From: Paenarthrobacter ilicis
GTDB taxonomy: Bacteria > Actinomycetota > Actinomycetes > Actinomycetales > Micrococcaceae
Assembly: GCF_016907545.1 (NCBI RefSeq)
Contig: NZ_JAFBCD010000001.1
Span: 2,046,001-2,110,000 of the forward strand
DNA: 64,000 nt
Reading direction: 5' to 3'
Each line of letters begins with the position of its first letter. The first letter of the stretch is position 1. The position numbers and the translations under genes are program-made. Below the pieces are notes generated by a model. It was not told the origin of the DNA. It searched no databases and saw nothing but the letters and a program-made list of their open reading frames with translations. Shown here piece after piece: positions 27,878 to 38,141 of the stretch.

Positions 27878-28711
27878 GTGAACTGGTTTGAAGCTGCTTT
27901 CCTGGGCCTTGTGCAGGGCCTGACCGAATTCCTCCCCATCTCCTCAAGTGCGCACCTGCGGATTGTCGGCTCATTCCTGCCGAACGCTTCCGATCCCGGT
28001 GCAGCATTCACTGCCATTACGCAGTTGGGAACGGAAACCGCCGTCATCGTCTACTTCTGGCGGGACATCGTGCGGATCGTCAAGGCGTGGATTGGATCGC
28101 TGGCGGGGAAGGTGGAGCGCAACGACCCCGACGCCCGAATGGGGTGGCTGGTCATCCTGGGCAGCTTGCCCATCATCGTGCTCGGCCTGCTCTTCCAGGA
28201 CCAGATCGAATCGGTGCTGCGCAGTATGTGGATCGTCGCCACCATGTTGATCGTGTTCGGCATGATCCTGGCCGTTGCGGACGCCATCGGACGGCAGGAA
28301 CGGGATCTCACCCAGCTGACCTATAAGCACGGCATCCTTTATGGGCTGGCGCAGGCCATGGCCTTGATTCCGGGAGTGTCCCGCTCCGGCGGCACCATTA
28401 CGGCCGGCTTGCTGATGGGGTACACCCGTGAAGCCGCGGCACGCTACTCGTTCCTCCTGGCCATCCCGGCCGTGTTCGGCAGTGGGCTCTACCAGCTGTA
28501 CAAGACCGTCTCCAATGAAGGACTGGCCGGACCCTACGGTTTGCCTGAGATCGCGTTGGCCACGGTCATCGCCTTCGTAGTGGGTTACGTCATCATTGGC
28601 TGGTTCCTGAAGTTCGTCTCAACCCGCAGCTACCGCCTCTTCGTCTGGTACCGGATCCTGCTGGGCCTCGCGCTGTATGTCCTGCTCGGTTTCGGTGTCA
28701 TCAGTGCCTAG
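27878..28711 (+). CDS. uppP: Undecaprenyl-diphosphatase
   Basis: 277 aa membrane phosphatase that recycles undecaprenyl pyrophosphate to the monophosphate carrier used for peptidoglycan and EPS. It has the family motif [13 protein letters not shown] at residues 17-29 with catalytic Glu17, Ser and His, the second motif [10 protein letters not shown], and about eight helices. GTG start without a ribosome site. It sits 15 bp before mshC, as these genes also neighbour each other in mycobacteria. Confidence 0.96.
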   Translation: MNWFEAAFLGLVQGLTEFLPISSSAHLRIVGSFLPNASDPGAAFTAITQLGTETAVIVYFWRDIVRIVKAWIGSLAGKVERNDPDARMGWLVILGSLPIIVLGLLFQDQIESVLRSMWIVATMLIVFGMILAVADAIGRQERDLTQLTYKHGILYGLAQAMALIPGVSRSGGTITAGLLMGYTREAAARYSFLLAIPAVFGSGLYQLYKTVSNEGLAGPYGLPEIALATVIAFVVGYVIIGWFLKFVSTRSYRLFVWYRILLGLALYVLLGFGVISA

Positions 28712-28714
28712 CAC

Positions 28715-28720
28715 TAAGGT
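28715..28720 (+). promoter_or_regulatory. -10 element TAAGGT of mshC
   Basis: It lies 6 nt before GTG 28727 and just after the uppP stop; leaderless transcript predicted. Confidence 0.5.
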
Positions 28721-28726
28721 TGAGTC

Positions 28727-30004
28727 GTGAAATCGTGGACCTCCCGCCCTGTACCCGAACTGCCCGGCACCATGCCGACGCTCCGTCTCTTCGACACCGC
28801 TCTTGGGCGGGTGGTGGAGGTCCATGGGCAACCGGAACCGTCGATGTACGTGTGCGGCATAACCCCCTACGACGCAACCCATATGGGCCACGCCGCCAGC
28901 TACGTGGCGTTCGACCTCCTCAACCGTGCGTGGCGGGATGCCCACCTGCGCGTCTCCTACGTCCAGAATGTTACGGACGTGGATGATCCCCTCTTGGAAC
29001 GCGCCACCGCCACCGGAGTGGACTGGCGGGAGCTGGCCCAAAGCCAGATCGACCTGTTCCACGGCGACATGGATGCCTTGAATGTCCTGGCGCCGGACCA
29101 TTACATCGGTGCGGTGGAAGCCATTCCGGATATTGTCCCTGCCATTGAGCAACTGGTGGCAGACGGCGTGGCGTACCGCGTGAAGGGCGCCAACGGGGAA
29201 CCCGACGGCGACGTCTACTTTGACGTCGAAGCGGCCGGTAAGAAGTCAGATGCCTCTGACGCCTGGAAGCTCGGCGACGTGTCGGGATTGGGCGAGACGG
29301 ACATGCTTGAGCTGTTCGCTGAACGTGGCGGCGATCCTGCCAGGTCAGGCAAGCGCAATGCGTTGGACCCCCTGCTGTGGCGGGTGGCCCGCGACGGCGA
29401 ACCCTCATGGCCCGGCGCGACCCTGGGTGCCGGCCGGCCCGGTTGGCACATCGAGTGCACCGTGATCGCCCAGAAGTATCTTCCCGCTCCGTTCACCGTC
29501 CAGGGTGGGGGATCGGATCTGGTATTCCCGCACCATGAAATGGGCGCCGGACACGCGTACTCCCTCTCTGGAGTTCCCTTGGCCCGCCACTATGCCCACG
29601 CAGGAATGGTGGGGCTTGACGGCGAAAAAATGAGCAAGTCCAAGGGCAACCTCGTGCTGGTCTCCAAGCTCCGGGCTGCGGGGGAGGAACCTGCTGCCAT
29701 CCGCCTGGCCATCCTCGCCCACCACTACCGTTCTGATTGGTCCTGGACCGGGGAAGGCTTCGCTGAAGCAAAAACCCGCCTTCGCCAGTGGCGCTCAGCC
29801 TTGGATACTGCCCACGAGGGCTCGTCCCTGCCGCTGATTGAGGCCATGCGTGCTGAGCTCTCCGATGACCTGAACGCCCCAGGGGCTTTAGCCGCCGTGG
29901 ATCGCTGGGCGGGCGAAGCGCAGAAGAACGACTCACCGGCTTCGGCCCAGGATGCCGCGCGTGTCCGCGATGCCATCAATGCTTTGCTTGGTGTGGAGCT
30001 CTAG
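28727..30004 (+). CDS. mshC: Mycothiol ligase (Cys:GlcN-Ins ligase)
   Basis: 425 aa, related to cysteinyl-tRNA synthetase but shorter. It joins cysteine to glucosaminyl-inositol with ATP in mycothiol synthesis. Cys43 ([16 protein letters not shown]) is the zinc/cysteine-binding residue with the HIGH-like motif, and KMSKS is at residues 301-305. MshC shows that the host makes mycothiol, an actinobacterial trait. It is followed by a strong terminator. Confidence 0.95.
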   Translation: MKSWTSRPVPELPGTMPTLRLFDTALGRVVEVHGQPEPSMYVCGITPYDATHMGHAASYVAFDLLNRAWRDAHLRVSYVQNVTDVDDPLLERATATGVDWRELAQSQIDLFHGDMDALNVLAPDHYIGAVEAIPDIVPAIEQLVADGVAYRVKGANGEPDGDVYFDVEAAGKKSDASDAWKLGDVSGLGETDMLELFAERGGDPARSGKRNALDPLLWRVARDGEPSWPGATLGAGRPGWHIECTVIAQKYLPAPFTVQGGGSDLVFPHHEMGAGHAYSLSGVPLARHYAHAGMVGLDGEKMSKSKGNLVLVSKLRAAGEEPAAIRLAILAHHYRSDWSWTGEGFAEAKTRLRQWRSALDTAHEGSSLPLIEAMRAELSDDLNAPGALAAVDRWAGEAQKNDSPASAQDAARVRDAINALLGVEL

Positions 30005-30029
30005 AACCCGCGAAAACCCTTATGAACGA

Positions 30030-30062
30030 AGAATGGCCCTGACTGCGCGTCAGGGCCATTCT
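30030..30062. terminator. Bidirectional hairpin terminator
   Basis: Perfect 14-bp stem (30030-30043 with 30049-30062) and a 5-nt loop between the convergent mshC and PAC2 genes. T-rich sequence follows on the plus side (CTCTTAT); on the minus side the hairpin is followed by TCGTTCATAAGGG. Confidence 0.8.
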
Positions 30063-30078
30063 CTTATGGTGCGCAAGG

Positions 30079-30984
30079 CTACGGGCGCTCTTTTCCCCGC
30101 CTCTTCAAGTAGCGCTCAAACTCCCTGGCGATTGATTCCCCCGAGGCTTCGGGGAGATCCGCGGTGTCCTTGGCTTCCTCGAGCTGGCGCACATAGGCAG
30201 CGATTTCCGGGTCCTCCGTGGCCAACTCATCCACGCCACGCTCCCAGGCTTCCGACTCCTCGGCCAGGGGCAGGCTGTCCACCGGAACCTGGAGCAGGTC
30301 CTCGATTTTGTGCAGGATGGCCAGCTGGGCTTTGGGGGAGGGCGGCTGGGCAACGTAGTGGGGCACGGCGGCCCATAGCGAAACAGTGGGCAGACCTGCC
30401 AGCAGGGCAAATTCGCCCAACACGCCCACGATTCCCACTGGGCCCTCGTACTGGGAAGCTTCCAGGTTCAGCCGTTCCCGCAGCGGGCTGTCCTCCGTTG
30501 TGGTACTGACGGGAATCGGCCGGCTGTGAGGCACGTCTGCGAGCAAGGCGCCCACCAGAATCACGGAATCAACCTTCAAGGCTTCGGCGTGAACCAGCAA
30601 TTCGGTGGTGTAGGCCCGCCACCTGTAGGACGGTTCCGTGCCCATGACCAGCACCACATCGACGTTGGTGCCGGGCACTGACGCCTTGTACATCCGCGTC
30701 GACGGCCATTTGACCTTCCGGACGCCGGACGATGTCCGCCGTACTGTTGGCCGGGTGAACTGGAAGTCGTAGTACTCCTCAGCATCCACCGTGGCCACTT
30801 TCTTGCCGTCCCACAGTTTGTTCAGGTAGTGCAGCGCGTCGCTTGCGGCTTCACCGGCGTCATTCCAGCCCTCGAAAGCCGCGATCATCACGGTCACCCG
30901 CTGACCCGCCGCTGGTTCCTTGAGGAAACGCTCGGGCTCCGCAGCACTGTCCTGTCCTTCGGGGATCCCTTCCACACTGTTCAT
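30079..30984 (-). CDS. PAC2 family protein
   Basis: 301 aa. It has the fold of proteasome-assembly-chaperone-like ATP-grasp-associated proteins: MIAAFEGWNDAGEAASDAL, DVVLVMGTEPSYRWR, VILVGALLADVPHSRP, and ASQYEGPVGIVGVL. Homologues (M. tuberculosis Rv2125) sit in the same neighbourhood near the proteasome genes. Function in bacteria is not established. The C terminus is acidic and then basic (KRRGKERP). Confidence 0.9.
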   Translation of the reverse strand: MNSVEGIPEGQDSAAEPERFLKEPAAGQRVTVMIAAFEGWNDAGEAASDALHYLNKLWDGKKVATVDAEEYYDFQFTRPTVRRTSSGVRKVKWPSTRMYKASVPGTNVDVVLVMGTEPSYRWRAYTTELLVHAEALKVDSVILVGALLADVPHSRPIPVSTTTEDSPLRERLNLEASQYEGPVGIVGVLGEFALLAGLPTVSLWAAVPHYVAQPPSPKAQLAILHKIEDLLQVPVDSLPLAEESEAWERGVDELATEDPEIAAYVRQLEEAKDTADLPEASGESIAREFERYLKRRGKERP

Positions 30985-30990
30985 CCACTC

Positions 30991-30996
30991 ACCCTA
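30991..30996 (-). promoter_or_regulatory. -10 element TAGGGT of the PAC2 gene
   Basis: It lies 6 nt before the ATG at 30984 (minus strand). The spacer GAGTGG could also act as a poor ribosome site, but the distance is too short. Confidence 0.5.
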
Positions 30997-31094
30997 CGTC
31001 CAAGACCCTTTCCGATGCATGGCATTTCACGGCGGTGCGCCGCCGGTATTCGCCCACAGCGCAATGCGCGGACGGCTGCCGGTTCCGTTCCACG

Positions 31095-31100
31095 TAGACT
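31095..31100 (+). promoter_or_regulatory. -10 element TAGACT of the HAD gene
   Basis: It lies 7 nt before ATG 31108 with no ribosome site. Confidence 0.5.
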
Positions 31101-31107
31101 TGAAGCC

Positions 31108-31827
31108 ATGCATTCTTCACCCAGCCAGCCCTCCCTCAAAGCCGTGCTCTGGGATATGGATGGCACCCTTGTGGATACTGAGCCGTACTGGATCGCAGCT
31201 GAGCATGCCCTGGTGGAGTCCCATGGCGGCACGTGGTCCCACCAGCAAGCGATGCAGTTGGTGGGACAGTCACTGATGCACTCTGCCGGTGTCCTCCAAG
31301 AGGCCGGAGTGGACCTTGAGGCGCGCGAAATCGTCGACACCCTCAGCGCCCAGGTGATACAGCAGGTCCGCAGGGAGGTTCCGTGGCGGCCTGGTGCACG
31401 CGAGCTCCTGGAAGACCTTCACCAGGAAGGGATCCGCTGCGCCCTGGTCACCATGTCCGAAGGGCCCCTGGCGGGAGTTGTGGTGGAGAGCCTCGCCAAA
31501 CCATTCTTTGAGTTCATGGTCACAGGTGACACCGTGACCCACGGCAAGCCGCACCCAGAGGCATATCTCACGGCTGTTGAGCGCCTCCGCGCGGATGACG
31601 ACGAACTCACCATCCACCATTGCGTGGCCCTGGAAGACTCCATTCCTGGTGCCACCTCCGCAATGGCCTCCGGCGTCGTTACAGTGGGCGTCCCGCATCA
31701 AGTGCCCCTGCCTGAGGATCCCCGCTTGATCGAATGGGACACCTTGGTGGGACGGACCGCAGCGGACCTCAGGCGCTTGGTGGATCACCGTTTTGCTGCC
31801 AAAGAACTGCTTGAAGGGGCCAACTAG
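31108..31827 (+). CDS. HAD-superfamily phosphatase
   Basis: 239 aa beta-phosphoglucomutase/phosphatase-like enzyme. DxD motif Asp16/Asp18 (WDMDGTLVDT), Thr in VTMSEG, Lys in THGKPHPE, and ALEDSIPGATSA with the metal Asp. A cap domain follows motif 1. The substrate is unknown. The frame is open upstream to 30829, but 31108 fits the family and its -10 element. It abuts the site-2 protease gene without a gap. Confidence 0.9.
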   Translation: MHSSPSQPSLKAVLWDMDGTLVDTEPYWIAAEHALVESHGGTWSHQQAMQLVGQSLMHSAGVLQEAGVDLEAREIVDTLSAQVIQQVRREVPWRPGARELLEDLHQEGIRCALVTMSEGPLAGVVVESLAKPFFEFMVTGDTVTHGKPHPEAYLTAVERLRADDDELTIHHCVALEDSIPGATSAMASGVVTVGVPHQVPLPEDPRLIEWDTLVGRTAADLRRLVDHRFAAKELLEGAN

Positions 31828-32991
31828 GTGACCAGCCCGTCCACTCCGCACCACGCCGTCGCCAAGAAAGAGGGCATTCCCCTCGGCAGGATCGCCGGCA
31901 TCCCGGTATTTCTCGCTTATTCGTGGTTTGTCATCGCAGCCTTTACCGTGATCGCCTACGGCCCCGTCCTGTCCGGATACTTCCCCAAACTGGGGATCTG
32001 GGCCTATGTTGCCGCTTTTGCGATTGCGCTTTTACTGGCAATCTCCGTTCTGGTCCACGAACTCGCGCACGCCCTGAGCGCGCGCGCCTACAAGTGGCCC
32101 ACGGAAAAGATCGTCCTGAATCTCTGGGGCGGGCACACCCAGTTTGAGAACTTCACCGCGACGCCGGGCCGCTCCGTGGTGGTGGCGCTGGCCGGCCCGG
32201 CGTCCAACTTCGTGATCGCCGGAGTCATGTGGCTGGTCCAGTCCACAGGAGCCCTGACCGGAATCTGGGGAGCTTTGGGGGACATCCTCATGCTGGCCAA
32301 CCTGGTGATTGGCATCTTCAATGTCCTCCCCGGCATGCCGCTCGACGGCGGCCGGCTGGTTGAGTCTGCCGTCTGGAAAGCCACGGGAAGCCAGGACAAG
32401 GGCACTGTTGCCGCGGGCTGGTCCGGCCGCATCATCGCCGTCGCCTTGGTTCTCTGGCTGGTGGTACGGCCCCTGACCACCGGAGAACTGCCTGACCTGT
32501 TGTTCCTGAGCATTACGGTGCTGGTCTGCGGCTTCCTGTGGATGGGCGCGTCCAGCTCCATCCACCACGCAAAACTCCGCAGCCGGCTGTATCTGGTTAC
32601 CGCCGCTGGACTGGCCGAACGCGCTGTGGGCATCCCCAACTCGGCTTCCGTGGCGGACGTCCTGGACATCGCCCCGGCCGGGAGTCCCGCCGTCGTGACC
32701 TGTGGTCCGGATGGCAAGCCGCAAGGCGTGGTTGACCATTCAGCTGTTGCCTCAGTCCCAGCCGCGGCTGCTGCCGGCACGCCTGTGGTGGCAGTCGCCC
32801 ACGCACTGGCCGCTGGCGCCTATGTGCCCGAGTGGTCCAAAGGCCAAGAGCTGATCCAGTACCTTTCACGCCTGGAGGGTGGCGAATATGCGGTGGTGGA
32901 CCACAATGGAACCGTCACCGGTCTGCTGCGGCAACAGGCCGTGGTGACTGCCATTACAGGCAAGGAACCCCGCAGGAACGGGCACGCCTGA
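31828..32991 (+). CDS. Site-2 protease family membrane metalloprotease (M50)
   Basis: 387 aa with about six helices. The HELAH zinc site is at residues 77-81 and the third ligand Asp173 is in PGMPLDGGR. The C-terminal 130 residues resemble a CBS pair (SVADVL, YAVVDHNGTVTGLL). This layout matches actinobacterial Rip3-type proteins, which may cleave membrane-bound regulators. GTG start directly after the HAD stop, so coupled translation is likely. Confidence 0.92.
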   Translation: MTSPSTPHHAVAKKEGIPLGRIAGIPVFLAYSWFVIAAFTVIAYGPVLSGYFPKLGIWAYVAAFAIALLLAISVLVHELAHALSARAYKWPTEKIVLNLWGGHTQFENFTATPGRSVVVALAGPASNFVIAGVMWLVQSTGALTGIWGALGDILMLANLVIGIFNVLPGMPLDGGRLVESAVWKATGSQDKGTVAAGWSGRIIAVALVLWLVVRPLTTGELPDLLFLSITVLVCGFLWMGASSSIHHAKLRSRLYLVTAAGLAERAVGIPNSASVADVLDIAPAGSPAVVTCGPDGKPQGVVDHSAVASVPAAAAAGTPVVAVAHALAAGAYVPEWSKGQELIQYLSRLEGGEYAVVDHNGTVTGLLRQQAVVTAITGKEPRRNGHA

Positions 32992-33100
32992 GTCCATTGC
33001 CGGTAGAGTGACTGCCGGTGGTTTTACAGAACACCTTGAATTTTTGGCGCCCAGCCAGCAATACGTCGCGGTTATGCCGTACAGGAGCGAGGAACACCAC

Positions 33101-34162
33101 ATGAGCAGCGAAACCGCCGCCCACCAAGCAATCGACGGCAATGACCCGGCACAAACCCCGGCAGTCCAGCCGACCGGTGCAGCGCGCCGGCGTGGTCCGT
33201 TCCGTGTTGGCGAGCGGGTCCAGCTCACGGACGAACGCGGGCGGATGAACACCGTCACCTTGGAAGTGGGCGGCGCGTTCCACACTCACCGCGGCTTCCT
33301 CAACCATGATGAAATCATCGGCAAGGTTGATGGCTCAGTGGTCAGCAACAACGTGGGCCAGCAGTACCAGACCCTCCGCCCCTTGCTCTCGGACTTCGTT
33401 CTGTCCATGCCGCGAGGTGCCGCTGTGGTGTACCCGAAGGATGCCGGCCAGATCGTCACCATGGCCGATATCTTCCCTGGGGCACGTGTGGTGGAAGCAG
33501 GCGTGGGCTCCGGTGCTCTCTCCATCTCCCTGCTCCGTGCTGTGGGCGACGGCGGCTACCTCCACTCGTTCGAGCGCCGGGAAGAATTCGCGGACATCGC
33601 CCGCGGAAATGTGGAAACCATCTTCGGTGGCCCCCACCCGGCATGGCAGATCTCCCTGGGAGACTTCCAGGAGGAAGTGGTCAAGGCTGAAGCTCCAGGA
33701 TCCGTTGACCGAGTGGTCCTGGACATGCTCGCTCCCTGGGAATGCCTTGATGCCGTGGCAACTGTCCTGGCACCCGGTGGAGTGTGGATCAACTACGTGG
33801 CAACGGTAACCCAGCTGTCCCGCACTGCCGAAGCGATCCGCGCTGACGGCCGGTTCACCGAGCCTGACGCGTGGGAATCCATGGTCCGCGGCTGGCACCT
33901 CGAAGGCCTGGCAGTCCGGCCGGACCACCGCATGGTGGCACACACCGGCTTCCTGCTGGTCACCCGCCGGCTGGCTGACGGCGTCACCGGCATTTCCGTC
34001 AAACGACGCCCCTCCAAGACCGAGTTCAGGGAAGAAGACCTCAACGCCTGGACCCCCGGTGCAGTGGGGGAGCGTGCCGTGTCGGACAAAAAGCTCAGGC
34101 GGGCCGCCCGTGACGCAATCGCTGGAACCAACGTTCAGGATGGTCCGTCAGTCACAAACTGA
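33101..34162 (+). CDS. trmI: tRNA (adenine-58-N1)-methyltransferase
   Basis: 353 aa SAM-dependent enzyme that makes m1A58 in tRNA. N-terminal beta barrel (FRVGERVQLTDERGR), SAM motif VVEAGVGSGALSISLL, and VLDMLAPWE as the post-I/IV motif. It immediately precedes the proteasome ATPase, as Rv2118c does in M. tuberculosis. I select ATG 33101; an in-frame ATG at 33074 would add nine residues but lacks a ribosome site. Confidence 0.95.
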   Translation: MSSETAAHQAIDGNDPAQTPAVQPTGAARRRGPFRVGERVQLTDERGRMNTVTLEVGGAFHTHRGFLNHDEIIGKVDGSVVSNNVGQQYQTLRPLLSDFVLSMPRGAAVVYPKDAGQIVTMADIFPGARVVEAGVGSGALSISLLRAVGDGGYLHSFERREEFADIARGNVETIFGGPHPAWQISLGDFQEEVVKAEAPGSVDRVVLDMLAPWECLDAVATVLAPGGVWINYVATVTQLSRTAEAIRADGRFTEPDAWESMVRGWHLEGLAVRPDHRMVAHTGFLLVTRRLADGVTGISVKRRPSKTEFREEDLNAWTPGAVGERAVSDKKLRRAARDAIAGTNVQDGPSVTN

Positions 34163-34259
34163 CCAAGGTCACAATAGGGTCCGCATTCCGGATGTCATCC
34201 GGCACCCCGCGCTTTTCGGGACTAAGGTCTTGTTAAGCGCAGGAAGGGGCTGATGAATC

Positions 34260-36068
34260 GTGGATACGTCAAACAACGACCGTGGCCGGCAGATGCCGGA
34301 CGAAGCACACGCTGCAGCAGGTGAGGCCGCACGCCGGGGGCTCGAGCCGGTACAACCACCGGAATCCACCAGTGAGGTAACTGTCGCTGAGCGGCAGATC
34401 AACATCCTCCGGGACAAGCTCCGCCACATCGACCGCCAGCTCGCCGCTGCCACCCAGAACAACGGCAAGCTGGTCAGCATGCTGGAGGCGGCCAAGGCAG
34501 AGATCCTTCGCCTCAAGGGCGCTTTGGAGCAGGAGGGCCAGCCGCCCTACAGCTTCGGGACCGTGATCCAAATCAATCCCCGCAGGCAAGCCACGGCCGG
34601 AAGTTCAGGCCAGGCAGCCACGGAAGAGTCAATCGACATCTTCAACTCCGGCCGCAAGATGCGGGTTGGCATCAGCCCCTTGGTTAACATCAACCAGTTG
34701 GCCGTTGGCCAGGAAGTCCTGTTGAACGAGGCCTTGCTGGTGGTGGCCGGCCTCGGCTACGAGCGGGCAGGCGAGCTGGTCACTCTCAAAGAGATGCTGG
34801 GCAAGGACCGGGCCCTGGTGGTGGGACGTGCCGATGAGGAACGGGTGGTCAGGCTTTCCGGCGCCTTGCAGGGTCTCCACCTGAAGGTTGGCGATGCCCT
34901 TTCGCTGGATTCCCGCACCGGCTACGTCCTGGAGAAAGTACCCCGCGCCGAGGTGGAGAACCTGGTCCTCGAAGAGGTTCCGGACATCACATACCAGGAC
35001 ATCGGTGGCCTGGGTCCCCAGATTGAACAGATCCGCGATGCCGTTGAACTGCCGTTCCTGCATCCGGGGTTGTACCGGGAGCACGGGCTCAAGGCCCCCA
35101 AGGGCATCCTGCTGTATGGCCCTCCGGGGTGTGGCAAGACGCTCATTGCCAAGGCCGTGGCAAATTCCCTGGCAGCACGCGCCGCGGAACGTGCCGGAAA
35201 CACCGACCTCAAGAGTTACTTCCTGAATATCAAGGGTCCGGAACTCCTGGACAAGTACGTGGGCGAAACCGAGCGCCATATCCGGCTGATTTTCGCCCGT
35301 GCCCGCGAGAAAGCTTCGGACGGCAGCCCCGTGGTGGTGTTCTTTGACGAGATGGACTCGCTGTTCCGGACACGTGGAACAGGTGTCTCGTCCGACGTCG
35401 AGACCACCATCGTCCCGCAGCTCCTCAGCGAAATCGATGGTGTTGAGCGCCTGGACAACGTCATTGTGATCGGCGCCTCCAACCGCGAGGACATGATCGA
35501 CCCCGCCATCCTGCGTCCTGGACGCTTGGACGTGAAGGTGAAGATCCAACGGCCGGACGCCGAGGCAGCCGCGGACATTTTCGCCAAGTACATCACCACT
35601 GACCTGCCGTTCCATTCGCAGGATCTGGCCGAATATGGCGGTGACGTTCAGGCGACTGTTGACGCCATGGTCCAGCGGACAGTCGAAGCCATGTACTCCA
35701 CGGAGAAGTCCAACGAGTACCTGGAAGTCACCTATGCCAACGGTGACACCGAAATGCTCTACTTCAAGGATTTCAATTCCGGCGCTGTGGTCCAGAACGT
35801 GGTGGACCGCGCCAAGAAGTACGCCATCAAGGACCTTCTGACAACGCAACAGAAGGGCCTCAGGATCGATCACCTGCTGCGGGCAGTGGTGGACGAATTC
35901 CGTGAGCACGAGGACATGCCGAACACCACCAACCCTGATGACTGGGCACGGATTTCCGGTAAAAAGGGTGAGCGCATCACCTACATCCGGACCATCGTGC
36001 AGGGCAAGGCGGGCCAAGAACCCGGCAAGTCGATTGAAACCACCGCCAACACGGGCCAGTACCTGTGA
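34260..36068 (+). CDS. arc: Proteasome-activating AAA ATPase
   Basis: 602 aa ring ATPase (ARC/Mpa) that unfolds pupylated proteins and feeds them to the 20S proteasome. Coiled coil at about residues 40-90 binds Pup; two OB domains follow. Walker A GPPGCGKT is at 287-294, Walker B Asp363-Glu364 (FFDEMDS), and the sensor region RPGRLDVKV follows. The last residues GQYL give the C-terminal docking tail for the proteasome alpha ring. GTG start with GGAAGGGG 10 nt upstream. It overlaps dop as GTGA. Confidence 0.98.
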   Translation: MDTSNNDRGRQMPDEAHAAAGEAARRGLEPVQPPESTSEVTVAERQINILRDKLRHIDRQLAAATQNNGKLVSMLEAAKAEILRLKGALEQEGQPPYSFGTVIQINPRRQATAGSSGQAATEESIDIFNSGRKMRVGISPLVNINQLAVGQEVLLNEALLVVAGLGYERAGELVTLKEMLGKDRALVVGRADEERVVRLSGALQGLHLKVGDALSLDSRTGYVLEKVPRAEVENLVLEEVPDITYQDIGGLGPQIEQIRDAVELPFLHPGLYREHGLKAPKGILLYGPPGCGKTLIAKAVANSLAARAAERAGNTDLKSYFLNIKGPELLDKYVGETERHIRLIFARAREKASDGSPVVVFFDEMDSLFRTRGTGVSSDVETTIVPQLLSEIDGVERLDNVIVIGASNREDMIDPAILRPGRLDVKVKIQRPDAEAAADIFAKYITTDLPFHSQDLAEYGGDVQATVDAMVQRTVEAMYSTEKSNEYLEVTYANGDTEMLYFKDFNSGAVVQNVVDRAKKYAIKDLLTTQQKGLRIDHLLRAVVDEFREHEDMPNTTNPDDWARISGKKGERITYIRTIVQGKAGQEPGKSIETTANTGQYL

Positions 36069-37738
36069 CAGCAAGGACCGAGGGAACACCCGCCGGGGCA
36101 TTGCCTGTTGGTGGCGCCATGCGCGTCATGGGGTCGGAAACTGAATACGGGATCCATGCCCCTGCGGCACCCGGGGCCAACGCCACCATGATGTCCGCCA
36201 GGATCATCCAGGCCTATTCGGCCGTGACCAGGCAACGGGCAGCGGGTGGAGCGGAGACCCGTTGGGATTACACGGACGAGGAACCGCTCCACGATGCCCG
36301 GGGTTGGACCATGGACCGGGGCGCCGCGGACCCCAGCCAGCTTACGGACCAACCGCCTGTCCTCGACGCCGAGACAGTGGCCTTGGCATACGGGCGCCAA
36401 GAGTTGGAGCTCGATGGTGCCGATGAGTCGGGATCACTGTTGATGAACATGGTTTTGGGGAACGGCGCCCGGCTCTATGTGGACCACGCCCACCCCGAAT
36501 ATTCCAGCCCGGAGGTCACCAACCCACGGGACGCTGTGGCGTGGGATGCCGCGGGAGACCTGGTTGCCTTGGCAACCGTCCGCAAAGTCGCCGCGGACCC
36601 CACCCTTCCTGCCATCAACCTCTACAAGAACAACACTGACAACAAGTCGGTGTCCTACGGTTCACACGAGAACTACCTCATGCCCCGCAGTGTTCCGTTC
36701 GGGGATATCATCCGCGGGCTCACGCCGTTCTTTGTGTCCCGCCAAGTGATCTGTGGCGCAGGGCGCCTTGGACTCGGCCAGGACAGTTCCACGCCGGGGT
36801 TCCAGATCAGCCAGCGTGCGGATTTCTTTGAGGCCGAGGTTGGCCTGGAGACCACCATCCGCCGTCCCATCATCAACACCAGGGATGAACCCCACGCGAC
36901 TGCTGACAAGTACCGTCGCCTTCACGTCATTATTGGGGATGCCAACCTGAGCCAGGTTTCCAACTACCTGAAATTCGGGACCACGGCCATGGTGCTGAGC
37001 CTTATCGAGGCGGGTGTGGCTCCGCGGATTGAGGTTCACGAACCCGTCCAGGGGCTGCAAACAGTCAGCCACGACCCAACACTGGCTGCGACTGTCAGGC
37101 TCATGGACGGGCGGCGGGTTACAGCCCTGAACCTGCAATGGATGTATTTTGAGGCAGCTGCGAAGCTCGCCCAGGAAACCGGGGTGGCAGACTCCGTCAC
37201 CGGTGACGGCCACACGTACCAGGTACTGGCGCGTTGGGAGTCGACGCTGAACACTTTGGGAACGGACGTGCAGGCCGCAGCCTCGTCAGTGGAGTGGGTG
37301 GCAAAGAAGTCATTGTTGGACGGCTACCGGAACCGCGACGGGTTGGCTTGGGACGATGCCAGGCTTGGCCTGATCGATCTGCAGTGGGCGGACATCCGCC
37401 CCGAGAAGGGCCTCTACTACAAGCTGCTGTCCAGGGAGCGCATGCAGCGCATAGTCGATGACGCACAGATTGCCCGGGCAGTTGGCGAACCACCAACCGA
37501 CACCCGTGCGTTCTTCCGCGGCCGCTGTGTGACGAGGTTCGGCAAGGACGTTGTGGGCGCCAGTTGGGATTCGGTGATCTTCGATGTTCCGGGGCTGGGG
37601 AAACTCCAGAGAGTTCCTACCCGCGAACCGCTCAGGGGTACGGAAACGTTAACGGGCGCATTGTTCGACCGGCATCAGGACGCGGGATCATTCCTGTCCG
37701 AATTGATGGGACAGAACCCCCCGCAAGCCAAGAACTGA
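36065..37738 (+). CDS. dop: Pup deamidase/depupylase
   Basis: 557 aa carboxylate-amine-ligase-like enzyme. It turns the C-terminal Gln of Pup into Glu and removes Pup from substrates. [10 protein letters not shown] carries the metal Glu and [14 protein letters not shown] the catalytic Asp region; [18 protein letters not shown] is the nucleotide site. GTG 36065 overlaps the arc stop; ATG 36119 (MRVMGSE) is a plausible shorter start that many relatives would fit better. Confidence 0.97.
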   Translation: MTARTEGTPAGALPVGGAMRVMGSETEYGIHAPAAPGANATMMSARIIQAYSAVTRQRAAGGAETRWDYTDEEPLHDARGWTMDRGAADPSQLTDQPPVLDAETVALAYGRQELELDGADESGSLLMNMVLGNGARLYVDHAHPEYSSPEVTNPRDAVAWDAAGDLVALATVRKVAADPTLPAINLYKNNTDNKSVSYGSHENYLMPRSVPFGDIIRGLTPFFVSRQVICGAGRLGLGQDSSTPGFQISQRADFFEAEVGLETTIRRPIINTRDEPHATADKYRRLHVIIGDANLSQVSNYLKFGTTAMVLSLIEAGVAPRIEVHEPVQGLQTVSHDPTLAATVRLMDGRRVTALNLQWMYFEAAAKLAQETGVADSVTGDGHTYQVLARWESTLNTLGTDVQAAASSVEWVAKKSLLDGYRNRDGLAWDDARLGLIDLQWADIRPEKGLYYKLLSRERMQRIVDDAQIARAVGEPPTDTRAFFRGRCVTRFGKDVVGASWDSVIFDVPGLGKLQRVPTREPLRGTETLTGALFDRHQDAGSFLSELMGQNPPQAKN

Positions 37739-37859
37739 GGGCCCTCCGGCACGCGGGTGTCGATGCTTGCGCAAAGCCGTACCAGGCGGCGCGCAGCGTG
37801 GCAGTATGGCAGTAGGAAGTCTCCATCTCCAAGGAGGCTGACAAGTAGGGAGAAAGAAA

Positions 37860-38063
37860 ATGGCAGGTCAGGAGCAGCAACAACCGCAGTCACGGGAATC
37901 CGACACGGACGTGGACATCCCCGAGGCACCGCCGGCCGCACCCGCAGCGCAAGCATCGGATGCAACGCAGGGCGTGGATGACCTCTTGGATGAAATCGAC
38001 GGAGTCCTGGAATCCAACGCTGAGGAATTCGTCAGGGCTTTTGTACAAAAGGGTGGGCAATAA
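37860..38063 (+). CDS. pup: Prokaryotic ubiquitin-like protein Pup
   Basis: 67 aa, disordered and acidic: Gln-rich N terminus, helical binding region (GVDDLLDEIDGVLESNAEEFVRAFVQK), and C-terminal Gly-Gly-Gln. The terminal Gln means Dop must deamidate it before PafA ligates it to lysines. ATG with GGGAGA upstream. It lies between dop and prcB as in other actinobacteria. Confidence 0.98.
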   Translation: MAGQEQQQPQSRESDTDVDIPEAPPAAPAAQASDATQGVDDLLDEIDGVLESNAEEFVRAFVQKGGQ

Positions 38064-38084
38064 GCGTCCACCCACGGAGGTAAT

Positions 38085-38110
38085 GCCTGGGCGGCGCGAG
38101 GCCGCCGGGC
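38085..38110 (+). other. GC hairpin between pup and prcB
   Basis: GGCGGC (38090-38095) pairs with GCCGCC (38101-38106) around a GCGAG loop. The stem extends by GCC/GGC (38085-38087 with 38108-38110) across a small mismatch. There is no T-run; it could be a processing or stabilising structure, or an attenuator. Confidence 0.4.
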
Positions 38111-38141
38111 AGCTGACAGCAGAGTCGAAGGAGCGCAACCA

